Source: Caldilineaceae bacterium (GTDB lineage Bacteria; Chloroflexota; Anaerolineae; Caldilineales; Caldilineaceae). Taken from it: DNA of 64,000 nucleotides. Below are positions 46,005 through 55,313 of this stretch, one piece after another. Below the pieces are notes generated by a model. It saw only the letters and a list, made by a program, of their open reading frames with translations, was not told where the DNA came from and ran no database searches. Each line of letters starts with the position of its first letter. Within the stretch, counting starts at the first letter, position 1. The stretch covers positions 104,625-168,624 of the forward strand of contig JAJEBF010000021.1 in assembly GCA_022824025.1 (NCBI GenBank), in the 5' to 3' direction. The translations under genes were made by a program, and so were the position numbers.

Positions 46005-47039
46005 TCAATCTTCTCGGAACAGAACCCACATCGGCCTGTTGCCCACTTCGTACAAGTCCAGCGGGGCCAACATACCGGTGTCCGGGTCGATAACGTATGA
46101 AATCGCGTTGCCTGAACCTTGTCCCGCGGCCACGAGAAAGCGACCGGAAGGGTCTATTTTGAAAACACGCGGGACCGGCTCCGTGTATTTCCAGCCAAGC
46201 TGGCTGAGCGCGCCACTCTCAGAATCTACCGAGAAGATGGCGATACTGTCATGGCCCCGGTTTGAGACGTACAACGTACGTCCTGAAGGGTGCAGGTGAA
46301 TCTGGGCACAGGTATTCGAGTCATCGAACCCGTCAGGCAGAGACGAAATCGTCTGGAGATGGCGAAGCGAGCAACCGCTCTTCTCTGGTTGCTCCGAATC
46401 CATGGACGGTCTCTCGAAGTGGTAGGCGCTCACGCTCGACCCGTCCTCGTCGGATGTGTATACGAATCTCTGGTCCAGCGAAAACACGAAGTGGCGGGGA
46501 CCGAGCCCTTTTGCGGCGACAACGCGGGGCAGGCCCGAATTGGGAGACAGTTGACCAGACCCTTCGTCAAACCGGAACAGGAAGATGCTGTTGGCGTCCA
46601 GTGGATGGGGGATCAAGGCGAACCGGTTGGATGCGTCCGTTTCGATGCAGTGGGCGCGCCGCGCCGTATCCACCCGGCATACTTCAGGCCCAACGGAACC
46701 GTCGGATTCGAGCCGGTGAACGGTCGCCATTCCCGCACCGTAGTAGGCGCTGAGCAGGAATCTGCCAGTCTTGTCCGGGGCGAGGTAACAGGCATCAGCG
46801 GAGAGTTGTCTCGACCCCAGCAGCTGTAACCCACCATCGTTCTCAAAGCGCAGCGCCGCTATCTCATTGTTGCCCCGCAACGAACAGTACAGTATTTGTC
46901 CATCGGTAGAGGCAGCCAGGGCGGACGGCCCGCCTTCCAGAGGGACACACTGGCGCAGTTGCAGGTGGCCATCCATATCCATTTCATAGGAGCGGATGCT
47001 ATCGTCCTCGGCAAGGGAAATATAGACGTTTGTGGTCAT
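46005..47039 (-). CDS. lactonase family seven-bladed beta-propeller (6-phosphogluconolactonase-like)
   Basis: 344 residues with no signal peptide. Seven blades repeating a D..G.L.......S..FLY pattern; GAGMATVHRLESDGSVG and GLGPRHFVFSLDQRFVYTSDE are typical of the Pgl/YbhE family, including the conserved His and Arg of the lactone site. It would hydrolyse a sugar lactone. AAGGAGAGG stands before the ATG. Converges with the SDR gene and diverges from the 2-hydroxyacid dehydrogenase gene. Confidence 0.88.
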   Translation of the reverse strand: MTTNVYISLAEDDSIRSYEMDMDGHLQLRQCVPLEGGPSALAASTDGQILYCSLRGNNEIAALRFENDGGLQLLGSRQLSADACYLAPDKTGRFLLSAYYGAGMATVHRLESDGSVGPEVCRVDTARRAHCIETDASNRFALIPHPLDANSIFLFRFDEGSGQLSPNSGLPRVVAAKGLGPRHFVFSLDQRFVYTSDEDGSSVSAYHFERPSMDSEQPEKSGCSLRHLQTISSLPDGFDDSNTCAQIHLHPSGRTLYVSNRGHDSIAIFSVDSESGALSQLGWKYTEPVPRVFKIDPSGRFLVAAGQGSGNAISYVIDPDTGMLAPLDLYEVGNRPMWVLFRED

Positions 47040-47183
47040 TCGGACCTCTCCTTATCCAGTTTGACGGCGATTCTGCTTCCCGGGATTCATAGGTTGGGAG
47101 TCGCCGCTATTGGGGTGTTTGACCGGCAAGCTGTCGAAATGTCCTGCCGCCGGCCTGTCGATGACTGTTGTCAGACCATCGGT

Positions 47184-47213
47184 TTGTGCGAATGTGCGGG
47201 CTGATGTTATGTT
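47184..47213 (+). promoter_or_regulatory. promoter of the 2-hydroxyacid dehydrogenase gene
   Basis: TTGTGC at 47184-47189, 18-bp spacer, TATGTT at 47208-47213, about 47 bp before the ATG at 47260. Moderate match. Confidence 0.45.
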
Positions 47214-47259
47214 GGCGGAGCGCTAATCTTTCAACCCCTCCGGAAAGGCAAAGAAAGCA

Positions 47260-48231
47260 ATGACCAGAAGAGTTTGGATGGAATGGCCGCTGTCGCCAGG
47301 TCTCCTGTCGCAGCTCACAGAATTTGCTGAGGTTGTCGACGACGGCGATATGGAAAAACTGCCTGGATCCACAGTGATCACCGGAATCCGCCGCTACTAC
47401 GACGGCGCATTCATGGACCGCGTGGGGCCGAGTCTGAAGCAGATCGCCAAGCCCGGAATCGGCGTCGACAATATCGATCTGGGGGCCGCCACTGCGCGCG
47501 GCATTCTCGTTTGCAACACGCCGGACGCGCCTTCCGAATCAACAGCAGAGCACGCCGTCGCCCTGCTGATGGCGGTTGCCAAGCGGGTCATGGTCGGTGA
47601 CAGACAGATTCGCGGCGCCGCCGATATTGGGCGGGAAGAAATGCGCGGCACTGAACTGCTTGGCAGTACGCTTGGCATCGTTGGCTACGGACGCATTGGA
47701 CGGCGAGTGGCCGAGATGTGCGCTCTTGGCATCAGGATGAACGTAACCATCTATGATCCGCTTCTGCCCGGCGATGTCCAACTCCCTCCCGGTGTGGGCC
47801 GGACTGACGATCTCGACCAGATATTTGCCCGGAATCAGTTTGTCACGCTGCACACGCCCCTTCTTCCGGCCACCCGCCATTTGGCCAATGAAAGGCGGTT
47901 GCGGATGATGCAGCCGGGCAGCTACCTGATAAACGCCTCCCGCGGAGGCGTCGTTGATGAGTCAGCGCTGATTCGAGTACTCCAAGAGGGGCGCCTGGCG
48001 GGGGCGGGGCTGGATGTCTTTGATCCGGAGCCCCCGCTGGCGGACAACCCGCTTCTCAAGATGCAGAACGTCGTCTTGACGCCCCATATCGCCTCCAATA
48101 CCGATGCTGGCGTGTCCGCGATGCAGGCAGGCACCGTCGAGAACATGGTGAAGGTGTTGAAGGGTGAACGGCCGACGTGGATCGCAAATCCGGAAGCGTG
48201 GCCGGGCAGAATGAAGGATGAAACAGTCTGA
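47260..48231 (+). CDS. D-isomer-specific 2-hydroxyacid dehydrogenase
   Basis: 323 residues. NAD-binding fingerprint GIVGYGRIGRRVAEM, catalytic Arg in NASRGGVVDE, Glu in the following strand and His in LTPHIASNT. These enzymes reduce 2-keto acids or oxidise D-hydroxy acids, as in phosphoglycerate or glyoxylate metabolism; there is no ACT domain, so it is not a full-length SerA. The creatininase gene downstream converges with it. Confidence 0.9.
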   Translation: MTRRVWMEWPLSPGLLSQLTEFAEVVDDGDMEKLPGSTVITGIRRYYDGAFMDRVGPSLKQIAKPGIGVDNIDLGAATARGILVCNTPDAPSESTAEHAVALLMAVAKRVMVGDRQIRGAADIGREEMRGTELLGSTLGIVGYGRIGRRVAEMCALGIRMNVTIYDPLLPGDVQLPPGVGRTDDLDQIFARNQFVTLHTPLLPATRHLANERRLRMMQPGSYLINASRGGVVDESALIRVLQEGRLAGAGLDVFDPEPPLADNPLLKMQNVVLTPHIASNTDAGVSAMQAGTVENMVKVLKGERPTWIANPEAWPGRMKDETV

Positions 48232-48309
48232 CAGAGCCGGGCTGCATTTGGCGCCTGGCATGGCCCCCTGCCTTTTTGCCAAAGGAGACTTAGCAAGGGG
48301 CAGTCAGTC

Positions 48310-49131
48310 TTACCAACGAATTCGGCTCTGAACGGGACCGGTATGCTGATCGGAGCGTTTCGTGATCGGCCAGGTGCGCCACTCCTTTGCGACCTCGATC
48401 AACCCCGTCACCGCAGCCTCAAAGATCGCTTCTCCCTTTTCCGGCGTCGCAGATGTCGGGTCCCCATGCACTCCCAAACGCGTCCAGCGGCCCCAGTAGT
48501 CATTGAATCGAACGGGATTGGTATAGACACTGTCTGAACTGACGTATTTGCCGCGCACGTCGTCGTCGGCCTCGGCTTTATCCATCTGAACCCGCTCAGG
48601 CGCCAGATGGAGATAGAGCGAGGTTTCAAATTCGTCAGCGTGCGCCATCACTTCCGTCTCCTTGACCCGGTTAAACGCCTCCATTGCGAGCCCGAAATAA
48701 CCAAGAGCTCCGCAAAGTGAGTCGGTCTCCAGCACGGTCTTGCGCGCGACCAGGTCGATCAAGGGCGTGTTGGAACCGTGGCCATTGACGAGAAGAATCT
48801 TCTCGAAGCCATGGTAGGCGACGCTCTTCGTGATGTTGAGGCAAAAGGAAATGAAGACGTCGGGCTCAATGTGGATCGTGCCGGGAAAGTCGATGTGGTG
48901 GAGATTCAGGCCGTAGGAGATCGGAGGGAGGACCAGAATCGAATCCGGCGCCCGCCGGCCGGCCTCCAAGCAGACGGATTCACACAGAAACACGTCCACG
49001 TCCAGCGGCAGATGGCGGCCATGCTGCTCAGTCGAGGCCACCGGGAGCAGAACAACCTTCTGCGCTGCGATGGCGTCGTTCATCTCGGCCCACGTAAGGC
49101 GGTTGAAACGGTGTTCCAGAAGAGGGTCCAT
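48310..49131 (-). CDS. creatininase family amidohydrolase
   Basis: 273 residues. Metal-binding motifs of the family are intact: Glu/His/Asp in STEQHGRHLPLDVDVF (about 33-48), VNGHGSNTP, and AHADEFETS with the last Glu ligand. The family includes creatinine hydrolase, mycofactocin MftE peptidase and F420-pathway ArfB; the substrate here is open. The start context is weak but no later Met fits the fold. Confidence 0.9.
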   Translation of the reverse strand: MDPLLEHRFNRLTWAEMNDAIAAQKVVLLPVASTEQHGRHLPLDVDVFLCESVCLEAGRRAPDSILVLPPISYGLNLHHIDFPGTIHIEPDVFISFCLNITKSVAYHGFEKILLVNGHGSNTPLIDLVARKTVLETDSLCGALGYFGLAMEAFNRVKETEVMAHADEFETSLYLHLAPERVQMDKAEADDDVRGKYVSSDSVYTNPVRFNDYWGRWTRLGVHGDPTSATPEKGEAIFEAAVTGLIEVAKEWRTWPITKRSDQHTGPVQSRIRW

Positions 49132-49266
49132 TGGGCTTAACTCTACTTTCTTGGCAGTATGAAAAACTGTCAGAGGGATGTATGCGCTTCGCGCGCAGAT
49201 GGTGAACCGGAGGCCCCTGCGGGAAGGATCAACTGATCGGCCGAGAGTCCTGGCCTTGGTTGGCGT

Positions 49267-50022
49267 TCAACGGAAGGCTTCAGCCTCGTCGCGAGGCTCG
49301 AATCCGACAACTTCGCGGGCATGCGAGAGGTCGCGGTAGCTCCACTTGTTCCTGGATAGGACATAGAAGATGTCAAACTTGAGTGCAGGGGGCGCTTCGA
49401 TGCAACTCTCTACCATCCGGCTGATGTCTCTCTGGCTGCACCAGACGGAGAACTGACGCGAATCAGTTGGTCGATCTGCGGCGTTTACGAGGCCAATGCG
49501 AAGGCAAATGATCGAAAGTTCAGAACTGTCTGTAAAGTGCCGGGCAAGGGCTTCACCCCACACCTTCGTTGCGCCGTAAACGCCTGTTGGACGGACGGGC
49601 GTCTCGTGGGTAATCATCGGCCATGGAGATTGGATGCTTTCATAGTCTCCGCTCACGAGCGCGCTGTATGGGTGTTCCTGTTCCCAGCCAGAAATTGTCG
49701 AGCCGCTGCTGGCGAAAACTACCCTGGAGACCCCGGCCTGTAGGGCGGCCTCAAAGACGTTGCGCACACCGATCAGATTGGGATCACGCACTCGTTCCCA
49801 AGGGTCTCCCCCGCGTGCGGAGGCGGCAAGATGGACCACGGTGTGCTGGTCTTCGAACGCGGGCCTGATGGTAGCAAAGTCGGCGATGTCCGCCTGTACG
49901 GTAGGCACGCCCTCTACCTGGCTACGGTTGAGGGCGGTCAGTTCGTAGTTTCCCTCAAGATGTCTGCGCACGGCCCCGCCGATCAAGCCGCTCATACCGG
50001 TCACCAGGATTCGTTTGGACAT
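49267..50022 (-). CDS. NAD-dependent epimerase/dehydratase family protein
   Basis: 251 residues from ATG 50022 (GGAGAAA upstream; the frame goes on to 50100 without support). Rossmann motif VTGMSGLIGGAV, VVHLAA strand, catalytic YGATK near 134, and a C-terminal substrate lobe. It matches the uronate dehydrogenase-like subgroup in size, which oxidises hexuronic acids, though this is not certain. Stands between the creatininase and the zinc-ribbon gene, same strand. Confidence 0.88.
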   Translation of the reverse strand: MSKRILVTGMSGLIGGAVRRHLEGNYELTALNRSQVEGVPTVQADIADFATIRPAFEDQHTVVHLAASARGGDPWERVRDPNLIGVRNVFEAALQAGVSRVVFASSGSTISGWEQEHPYSALVSGDYESIQSPWPMITHETPVRPTGVYGATKVWGEALARHFTDSSELSIICLRIGLVNAADRPTDSRQFSVWCSQRDISRMVESCIEAPPALKFDIFYVLSRNKWSYRDLSHAREVVGFEPRDEAEAFR

Positions 50023-50145
50023 GGATTTTCTCCAGGCGGGTTCAAGAAGGAGGGGCGCCGTCAGTCGAAGGCGCTTTCCAGGCATACGCTGCGGCCACAC
50101 TCGGACGCGCGAACTTGGCGCCTTCTCGACACCAGATCAGATTCA

Positions 50146-50850
50146 CTATTCCTGGGTAAGTAGAATGCGGCCGCAAGAAGGGCAGGTGAGGAGCTCATCG
50201 CGATAGCGAATGTTGTCGAGGATTCCGACCGCAACTTGTGTGTGGCAGGCGCCGCAATTTTCGTCTTCCAAGAGGGCTACTGCCACGCCGTTTTTGCGGC
50301 GGCGCAGGTGTTCGTACAGCTCAAGGTTGTCGTCGGACAGCGTTTCCGCTACCTGTTCACGGGCCCTTTTCAGATAGACATACTCTTTTTTGCGCTGTTC
50401 AATTTCTTTTTCGATCGTAGCTTGACGAGTGGTCCATTCTTCCTCCACTTCAGCAAGCGCCGCCTGCTTCTGCTCCAATGTGCCCTGAAGAGAATCGGAC
50501 ATGACCAGGCGCTCTACGCTTCTGTTCTCCAAATCCGTTCTTTGGCCTTTCATCGCGTCAATACTGGCCTGCAGAGCCTCCAGCTCCCTCGGGTTTTGAA
50601 GTTCGCCGCTCATCAAGCTTTGTTCCGATTCACGTATTCTCTCGGTAAGCGAACGTGATTCAAGTTCCAGATCCTGCTGTTCTGTGCGAGTGGTCTGCAG
50701 TTCCTGATCAAGGGAATCGACTTCCTCGCGCAGCGCAGTCAGTTCTTTCGAACCTTCGACAGCGCGGTTGAGAAGGAGGATCCGTCGACGAACCTTGTCA
50801 TAGAGTGAATCGATTTCATGCATCTTGAGCAATGCGACTTTAGCCTTCAC
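50146..50850 (-). CDS. coiled-coil C4 zinc-ribbon protein (CT398/DUF164-like)
   Basis: 234 residues from GTG 50850, behind GGGGAAAA; a TTG at 50862 is a weaker start. Residues 10-170 form a long antiparallel coiled coil (heptads of Leu with Glu/Arg/Gln), and the C-terminus holds two CXXC pairs (CGACH... and CPSCG) of a zinc ribbon. Similar proteins in Chlamydia and Helicobacter bind sigma54 or flagellar factors; elsewhere they are linked to nucleic acid processes. Function here unknown. Confidence 0.88.
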   Translation of the reverse strand: MKAKVALLKMHEIDSLYDKVRRRILLLNRAVEGSKELTALREEVDSLDQELQTTRTEQQDLELESRSLTERIRESEQSLMSGELQNPRELEALQASIDAMKGQRTDLENRSVERLVMSDSLQGTLEQKQAALAEVEEEWTTRQATIEKEIEQRKKEYVYLKRAREQVAETLSDDNLELYEHLRRRKNGVAVALLEDENCGACHTQVAVGILDNIRYRDELLTCPSCGRILLTQE

Positions 50851-50887
50851 ATTTTTCCCCAATCCGCTTAGAGTTTTTTTGGTGTGC

Positions 50888-50918
50888 AGCCGCGCGAGTG
50901 CCAGATTGTCGCGCGGCT
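50888..50918 (-). promoter_or_regulatory. hairpin in the leader of the zinc-ribbon gene
   Basis: Perfect 10-bp arms AGCCGCGCGA / TCGCGCGGCT with an 11-base loop, 38-68 bp upstream of the GTG start on the minus strand, followed there by a run of seven A. No terminator features. The remaining 50919-51427 stretch holds no recognisable gene. Confidence 0.45.
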
Positions 50919-51427
50919 TCTTGCCTCAAGAAGACAAGACCTTGGCAGGTGGCGGGAACCACCAGAGAGTCATTTCTTTCCCTGCGTGCCCCTGCAAGCT
51001 GTAAGACAGGCCCCATTGGGACCGTGCGACTCAATGTCGCGCCGCAGTTCCTGAACACTTTATTTTCACGCAGGGTTAATGTCTGCAGGTGCTTGCCTTG
51101 CAGACATCTTGTTCTACCGGGGGCCCTCCTCCTATGTCTATCATATCACTCAACCGCCCAATCTAAGAAGTCCCAGAAAACGTGCATTTCAGATTACGGT
51201 GCGTTTCGGGCTGCATCCGGGCAGCTGCGCTGAATGCTGCAACAGGAGGCTCCGGACAACCTGTCGCTGAGAAGGCTGCCAGTCACGGCTACGGGGGGCA
51301 GACCGACGATGCCCGACTGAAGTTGTGTTTTCGTAGGGCCGGAAACAGGAGGCGCTGCAGTCCATCATCCAAGTAGCCCGCGATTAAGCGCCCCGAGTCG
51401 AACTTGAAAAATTCTGTAGCCGATCTT

Positions 51428-51459
51428 GTTTGTGAACCGTACAAACGCCGGGCTAAAAT
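51428..51459 (+). promoter_or_regulatory. promoter of the Flp pilin gene with overlapping dyad
   Basis: TTGTGA at 51430-51435, 18-bp spacer, TAAAAT at 51454-51459. A perfect inverted repeat GTTTGT (51428-51433) / ACAAAC (51441-51446) spaced by 7 bp covers the -35, an arrangement expected for a repressor operator. About 110 bp upstream of the ATG. Confidence 0.5.
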
Positions 51460-51570
51460 TGCGTTTCTTCCGATTTTCCGCAAGAATAGCATTGGGGATA
51501 GAGGGACGCGAGAAAAGGGCAATTTGAACGGTTGCCACTCCCTCTGGGCGCCGAGAGGAAGGACAATCCC

Positions 51571-51810
51571 ATGTCGATGTTCAGATCTTCTCCGGGCCGC
51601 GGTGGCCAGAGTTTCATAGAGTATGCCTTACTGTTAATCCTTGTGTCGATAGTCCTGCTGTCAATCTTGTTGATTCTGGGCAACGACCTGCGGACTTTGA
51701 TCAGTGACATACTTCAACGCTGGTTCCCAGCAACGGAAGAGGCTTCGCAGGAACTGCAGATTCTGTCACTGGCTTTGGCGCTGCCATTTGGCCGCGTTCC
51801 AAAGACTTGA
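51571..51810 (+). CDS. Flp/Fap-type pilin
   Basis: 79 residues. A short basic leader (MSMFRSSPGRGG) is followed by QSFIEYALLLILVSIVLLSILL, the hydrophobic helix with Glu at position 5 typical of Flp type IVb pilins; cleavage by a prepilin peptidase after Gly is expected. The C-terminal 35 residues are amphipathic. GAGAGGAAGGA stands before the ATG. No tad assembly genes lie in the window, so assembly would depend on genes elsewhere. Next gene is comF, 19 bp on. Confidence 0.82.
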   Translation: MSMFRSSPGRGGQSFIEYALLLILVSIVLLSILLILGNDLRTLISDILQRWFPATEEASQELQILSLALALPFGRVPKT

Positions 51811-51829
51811 TCCGTAGGGCGCATTCAAC

Positions 51830-52576
51830 TTGCTCCGGAGCCTCAGTTCCTACCTGCTAGACCTGGTCTTTCCGCCCCGTTGCGCCGGCTGCCTTCGTAT
51901 CGGGCACTGGTTCTGCGACGCATGCGCCCAGGAAGTTCTCCCGGCGTCGGCGCGGCTGGCGTGCCTGTTCTGCGGCCAGGAGCTACCGAAAACCGTGCAA
52001 TCGGCCGGATTCCCGTGCCCAGCTTGCGGTGAGAGCTGGGGATGGATGGGCGCGGCTGCGCTGCATGAAGGACCAATTCGACCGGCAATTCACGCTTTCA
52101 AGTACGAAGGGCGGGTTGAACTGGCTCCGAGCTTGGCCCGTTACCTGCGCGCTGTGACTGCAGAGACGCCATGGGCCGCCGTCTTTCCCCAACTGGATGC
52201 CATGGCGCCGGTGCCGCTCCATTCCGACAGATTCCGGGAGAGGGGATTCAATCAGGCGGAGCTGCTGACCAGATCACTTGCTTCAAGCGCAAATAAGCCA
52301 GTCCTGAAAGAGGCGATTCTGCGGACCGAGGCAACCCGATCCCAGGTAGGCCTTTCACCCGCGGAACGCGCCGACAATGTAGCGGGAAAGTTCTGGGCCG
52401 ATTCGCAGACAGTGGCAGGGTTGACCCTGCTGCTGGTTGACGACGTTCTAACAACCGGCGCGACGATGCGAGAATGCGCCGCGGCCTTACGGAGCCAGGG
52501 GGCGAGCGCGGTTTATGGCCTTGCACTGGCAAGACCGACCATGGGGCCGGGAGCCAAGGATTTGACAGCTCTATAG
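51830..52576 (+). CDS. ComF family phosphoribosyltransferase-like protein
   Basis: 248 residues from TTG 51830. The N-terminal part has three CXXC pairs (CAGC, CDAC, CLFC, CPAC) forming a zinc-binding region, and the PRPP-binding loop [14 protein letters not shown] lies near 204-217. ComF proteins take part in DNA uptake and transformation, and their location next to a pilin gene is suggestive, though a Flp pilin is not the usual competence pilin. Confidence 0.9.
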   Translation: MLRSLSSYLLDLVFPPRCAGCLRIGHWFCDACAQEVLPASARLACLFCGQELPKTVQSAGFPCPACGESWGWMGAAALHEGPIRPAIHAFKYEGRVELAPSLARYLRAVTAETPWAAVFPQLDAMAPVPLHSDRFRERGFNQAELLTRSLASSANKPVLKEAILRTEATRSQVGLSPAERADNVAGKFWADSQTVAGLTLLLVDDVLTTGATMRECAAALRSQGASAVYGLALARPTMGPGAKDLTAL

Positions 52577-52671
52577 GCGCACGCTATACCGCGCCTACAG
52601 AGAAACTGTCTTTTCTGGCCGATGAATCTTTAGGATTACGAATTGACATTGGGAAGAAGGGAGAGGTTGGA

Positions 52672-53223
52672 ATGAACTTGACGGTACACGGAAGGAATGT
52701 GGCAGTCTCTGACAGAGTTCAGGATTACGTCGAGACGAAGGTGGGCAGGCTTGAAAAGTACCTGCCGCAGATTCGCGAGGCAAGAACGGAGTTGGTCAGG
52801 AGCGAGACGCGGGCCGCTGCCGACCGCTACACGGCCCAACTGACCATTTGGACGAGCGGTCAGATTTTGCGTGCGGAGGAGTCGAGCGAAGATCTTTTTG
52901 CGTCGATTGATGCGATTGCCGACAAAATGTACCGCCAGATTGAGCGCTTCAAGGGGAGGCGGTTTGAGAGAAAGAGGCGTGACGCGGCGGCCGCGGCGGC
53001 GGCTGTGGAAATCTCGTCGACTCAGCTGCAGGAAGATCCTGTTAATATCGTTCGCACAAAGCAGTTTGTCGCGGAACCGATGTTGCCGGAGGAGGCGGTC
53101 GAACAGATGGAGTTGCTCGGCCACGACTTCTTCATTTTCTACAATGTCGACACGCGTTCTCTGAACATCGTATACGGCAGACGCGACGGCAATTACGGGC
53201 TCCTCCAGCCCAGAATAAACTAG
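52672..53223 (+). CDS. hpf: ribosome hibernation promoting factor, long form
   Basis: 183 residues from ATG 52672 (GAAGGGAGAGG upstream; the frame is open to 52474 but starts inside comF). The N-terminal domain ([20 protein letters not shown] to about 105) binds the 30S subunit; the C-terminal 55 residues ([21 protein letters not shown]) form the dimer that makes 100S ribosomes. An Ala-rich linker joins them. Followed by a strong terminator at 53408. Confidence 0.94.
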   Translation: MNLTVHGRNVAVSDRVQDYVETKVGRLEKYLPQIREARTELVRSETRAAADRYTAQLTIWTSGQILRAEESSEDLFASIDAIADKMYRQIERFKGRRFERKRRDAAAAAAAVEISSTQLQEDPVNIVRTKQFVAEPMLPEEAVEQMELLGHDFFIFYNVDTRSLNIVYGRRDGNYGLLQPRIN

Positions 53224-53407
53224 GCATCGGGGTGATTGGGCTGAGGCGGGACGGGCCTGACCAGAATTTGGGGCGAGTCTCTTTGGCCTGTAGGACAATC
53301 TGCAGGTGTGGTGAAAAAACGCCAGCCGCTGCGCCTTTCGAGCACGACGAAGCCGCGTATGTATCATTTGGGGGAGCCATTTCGATCAGAGGAAACGACA
53401 AGCGGTG

Positions 53408-53437
53408 GACGCGCCCCTCCTGGGCGCGTCTTTCTTT
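53408..53437 (+). terminator. intrinsic terminator after hpf
   Basis: Perfect 9-bp stem GACGCGCCC (53408-53416) / GGGCGCGTC (53422-53430), loop CTCCT, then TTTCTTT. It ends the pilin-comF-hpf unit, 185 bp after the hpf stop. Confidence 0.85.
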
Positions 53438-53490
53438 GCGACATTGAGCGGTCCTAGTAATCTGGTGAGTCGGGAGACATCCATTTCTCG

Positions 53491-54504
53491 ATGCGCGTAT
53501 CAGTCGTTGCCACGGTCTATAATGAAGGAGAGAGCATTCGATCTCTGATGGACTCCCTCCTGAACCAGACTCGCCAGCCTGACGAGGTGGTCATTTGTGA
53601 CGGGGGCAGCAGTGACGAAACCGTTGCGAATCTGAGGGAATACAGTGGCAGCATCGCCGGGTTGCGGATTCTGATCGAGGAAGGCGCAAATATCAGCCAG
53701 GGACGCAATCGGGCAATCGCTGAGGCGTCCGGCCCGATAGTCGCCGCCACCGACGCCGGCGTCCGCCTGGATCCGCGCTGGTTGGAAAGGCTGGTAGCGC
53801 CCTTTGAGCAGGGCTCCGGCCCGGAAGGGAGTCGCGTACAGGCGGTGGCCGGGTTCTTCCTGCCAGACGTTTCGGGGCCGTTTCAACTGGCTATGGGGGC
53901 AACCGTCCTGCCCCATATTTCGGAAATCGTCCCGGCCAGCTTTCTTCCCAGCAGCCGATCGGTGGCTTTCCATAAGGAGATATGGAAACAGGTTGGCGGC
54001 TATCCTGAATGGCTCGACTACAGTGAAGACCTGGTCTTCGACCTATGCATCAAGGAGAAGGAGCAGGCTGCCTTTGCCTGGGCTCCGGAGGCGGTCGTTT
54101 ACTTTCGACCCCGCGCCAGCCTGAGATCATTCTGGCAGCAGTATTTCCGATACGCCAGGGGGGACGGGAAAGCTGACCTTTGGAGGAGGCGGCATGCCAT
54201 CCGCTATGCCACCTATCTCCTCCTGATCCCGGCGCTGTTGGGCCACGCGCTGTGGGGCCAGGAAGCGCGCTGGTTGGGCTGGCTTGGGCTGTTTGCCGGC
54301 GGCATCGTTAATTGCGCCAGACCGTGGCGGCGGCTCTGGCTTTTGGGGGAGGAAACCCACTTTGTCGACATGTTGCAGTCAGCCATGATGGTACCGGTGA
54401 TCCGTTTTGTAGGCGACGCGGCGAAGATGGTCGGCTATCCGTTCGGGTTGCTCTGGCGCAGACGCAATCGACACAGGGCAGAGATTCAGTGGCGTGAAAG
54501 TTGA
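53491..54504 (+). CDS. glycosyltransferase family 2
   Basis: 337 residues. GT-A fold: VSVVATVYNEGESIRSL at the N-terminus, CDGGSSDETV, metal-site region VAATDAGVRLD (about 87-97), then a middle part with EDLVFDLCIKEK and a C-terminal pair of hydrophobic segments (about 227-275) for membrane attachment. It probably adds sugars to a lipid or cell-wall acceptor. The substrate cannot be told. Confidence 0.9.
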   Translation: MRVSVVATVYNEGESIRSLMDSLLNQTRQPDEVVICDGGSSDETVANLREYSGSIAGLRILIEEGANISQGRNRAIAEASGPIVAATDAGVRLDPRWLERLVAPFEQGSGPEGSRVQAVAGFFLPDVSGPFQLAMGATVLPHISEIVPASFLPSSRSVAFHKEIWKQVGGYPEWLDYSEDLVFDLCIKEKEQAAFAWAPEAVVYFRPRASLRSFWQQYFRYARGDGKADLWRRRHAIRYATYLLLIPALLGHALWGQEARWLGWLGLFAGGIVNCARPWRRLWLLGEETHFVDMLQSAMMVPVIRFVGDAAKMVGYPFGLLWRRRNRHRAEIQWRES

Positions 54505-54545
54505 CTTTCGGGTTGAAACTACTGCAGTACAGGATTGCGTGTTGA

Positions 54546-55202
54546 GTGGCTCCGCTTCTCATTGACGGTCACAACATCATCGGGTCGGGCGTTCTACAGG
54601 ATATCAGCCTGGAGGACGAGGACGACGAGCAACGGTTCGTTTCACGATTGCGCGTCTGGCGGAGCACTTACCGGGGCAACATTACGGTCGTCTTCGATCG
54701 GGGCATTGTCGGCGGTTCCTCCCGAGAGTTGAGCGGGGCCGGTGTGGACGTCATTTTTGCCCGCGATCCCCAGGAAGCGGATGACCTCATCAGGCGGCGC
54801 ATTCACAAGCGCATGGCGCGTCTGATTGTGGTGACCAATGACTGGGCGCTCCGAAAGGAAGCGGAGCTGTACGATGTCGAGACCTGGCAGGCGGAGGAGT
54901 TTGTGCAGCGCATGGAACGCGGGCGCTCCGCTACTGGCCGCCGCGACGATCCGCGGCAGGCCGGTGGGTCCCCTGCGTCAGGGGAGGCGGATGCGGGTCC
55001 TGACGACGAGGGCGCCGAAAGTCACGTCAACCTGTCCGGGCAAGAAGTGAATGAATGGATGGACCTCTTTGGGCCGCCGAAGCCGGCGCCAAAGCGGCAG
55101 AGCCCTGCGGCGCGCAGGCCGCAGAACTCGAACCGGACCGCGTTTTCCCGCGACCAGGAGGCTCTGCGCAAGAGGTTGCAGGGAAAACGGCGCAGACGCT
55201 GA
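54546..55202 (+). CDS. YacP-like NYN-domain RNase
   Basis: 218 residues from GTG 54546. The NYN/PIN-like domain (about 1-125) has LLIDGHNIIGS, FDRGIVGG, DPQEADDLIRRRI and VVTNDWALRKEA, with the Asp residues of the metal site. The remaining C-terminal part is a disordered, basic linker (PKPAPKRQSPAARRPQ) ending in KRRRR, possibly for RNA contact. YacP (Rae1) of Bacillus cuts mRNA in the ribosome A site; the same role here is inference. Confidence 0.87.
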   Translation: MAPLLIDGHNIIGSGVLQDISLEDEDDEQRFVSRLRVWRSTYRGNITVVFDRGIVGGSSRELSGAGVDVIFARDPQEADDLIRRRIHKRMARLIVVTNDWALRKEAELYDVETWQAEEFVQRMERGRSATGRRDDPRQAGGSPASGEADAGPDDEGAESHVNLSGQEVNEWMDLFGPPKPAPKRQSPAARRPQNSNRTAFSRDQEALRKRLQGKRRRR

Positions 55203-55313
55203 GCCTTCCACCTTGATTTCCGAAACTGGTTTGGACAAAACGCGCTTCGTACATCCTTCAGTCCACTCAGGAGAACGACCGCCAATTTCGGCCCCAGCGC
55301 AGGGAGTGACCCG

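Noticed and set aside
48245..48290. GGCA...TGCC followed by TTTTT as a terminator between the convergent 2-hydroxyacid dehydrogenase and creatininase genes.
   Set aside because: The stem is only four pairs long and unlikely to stop transcription.
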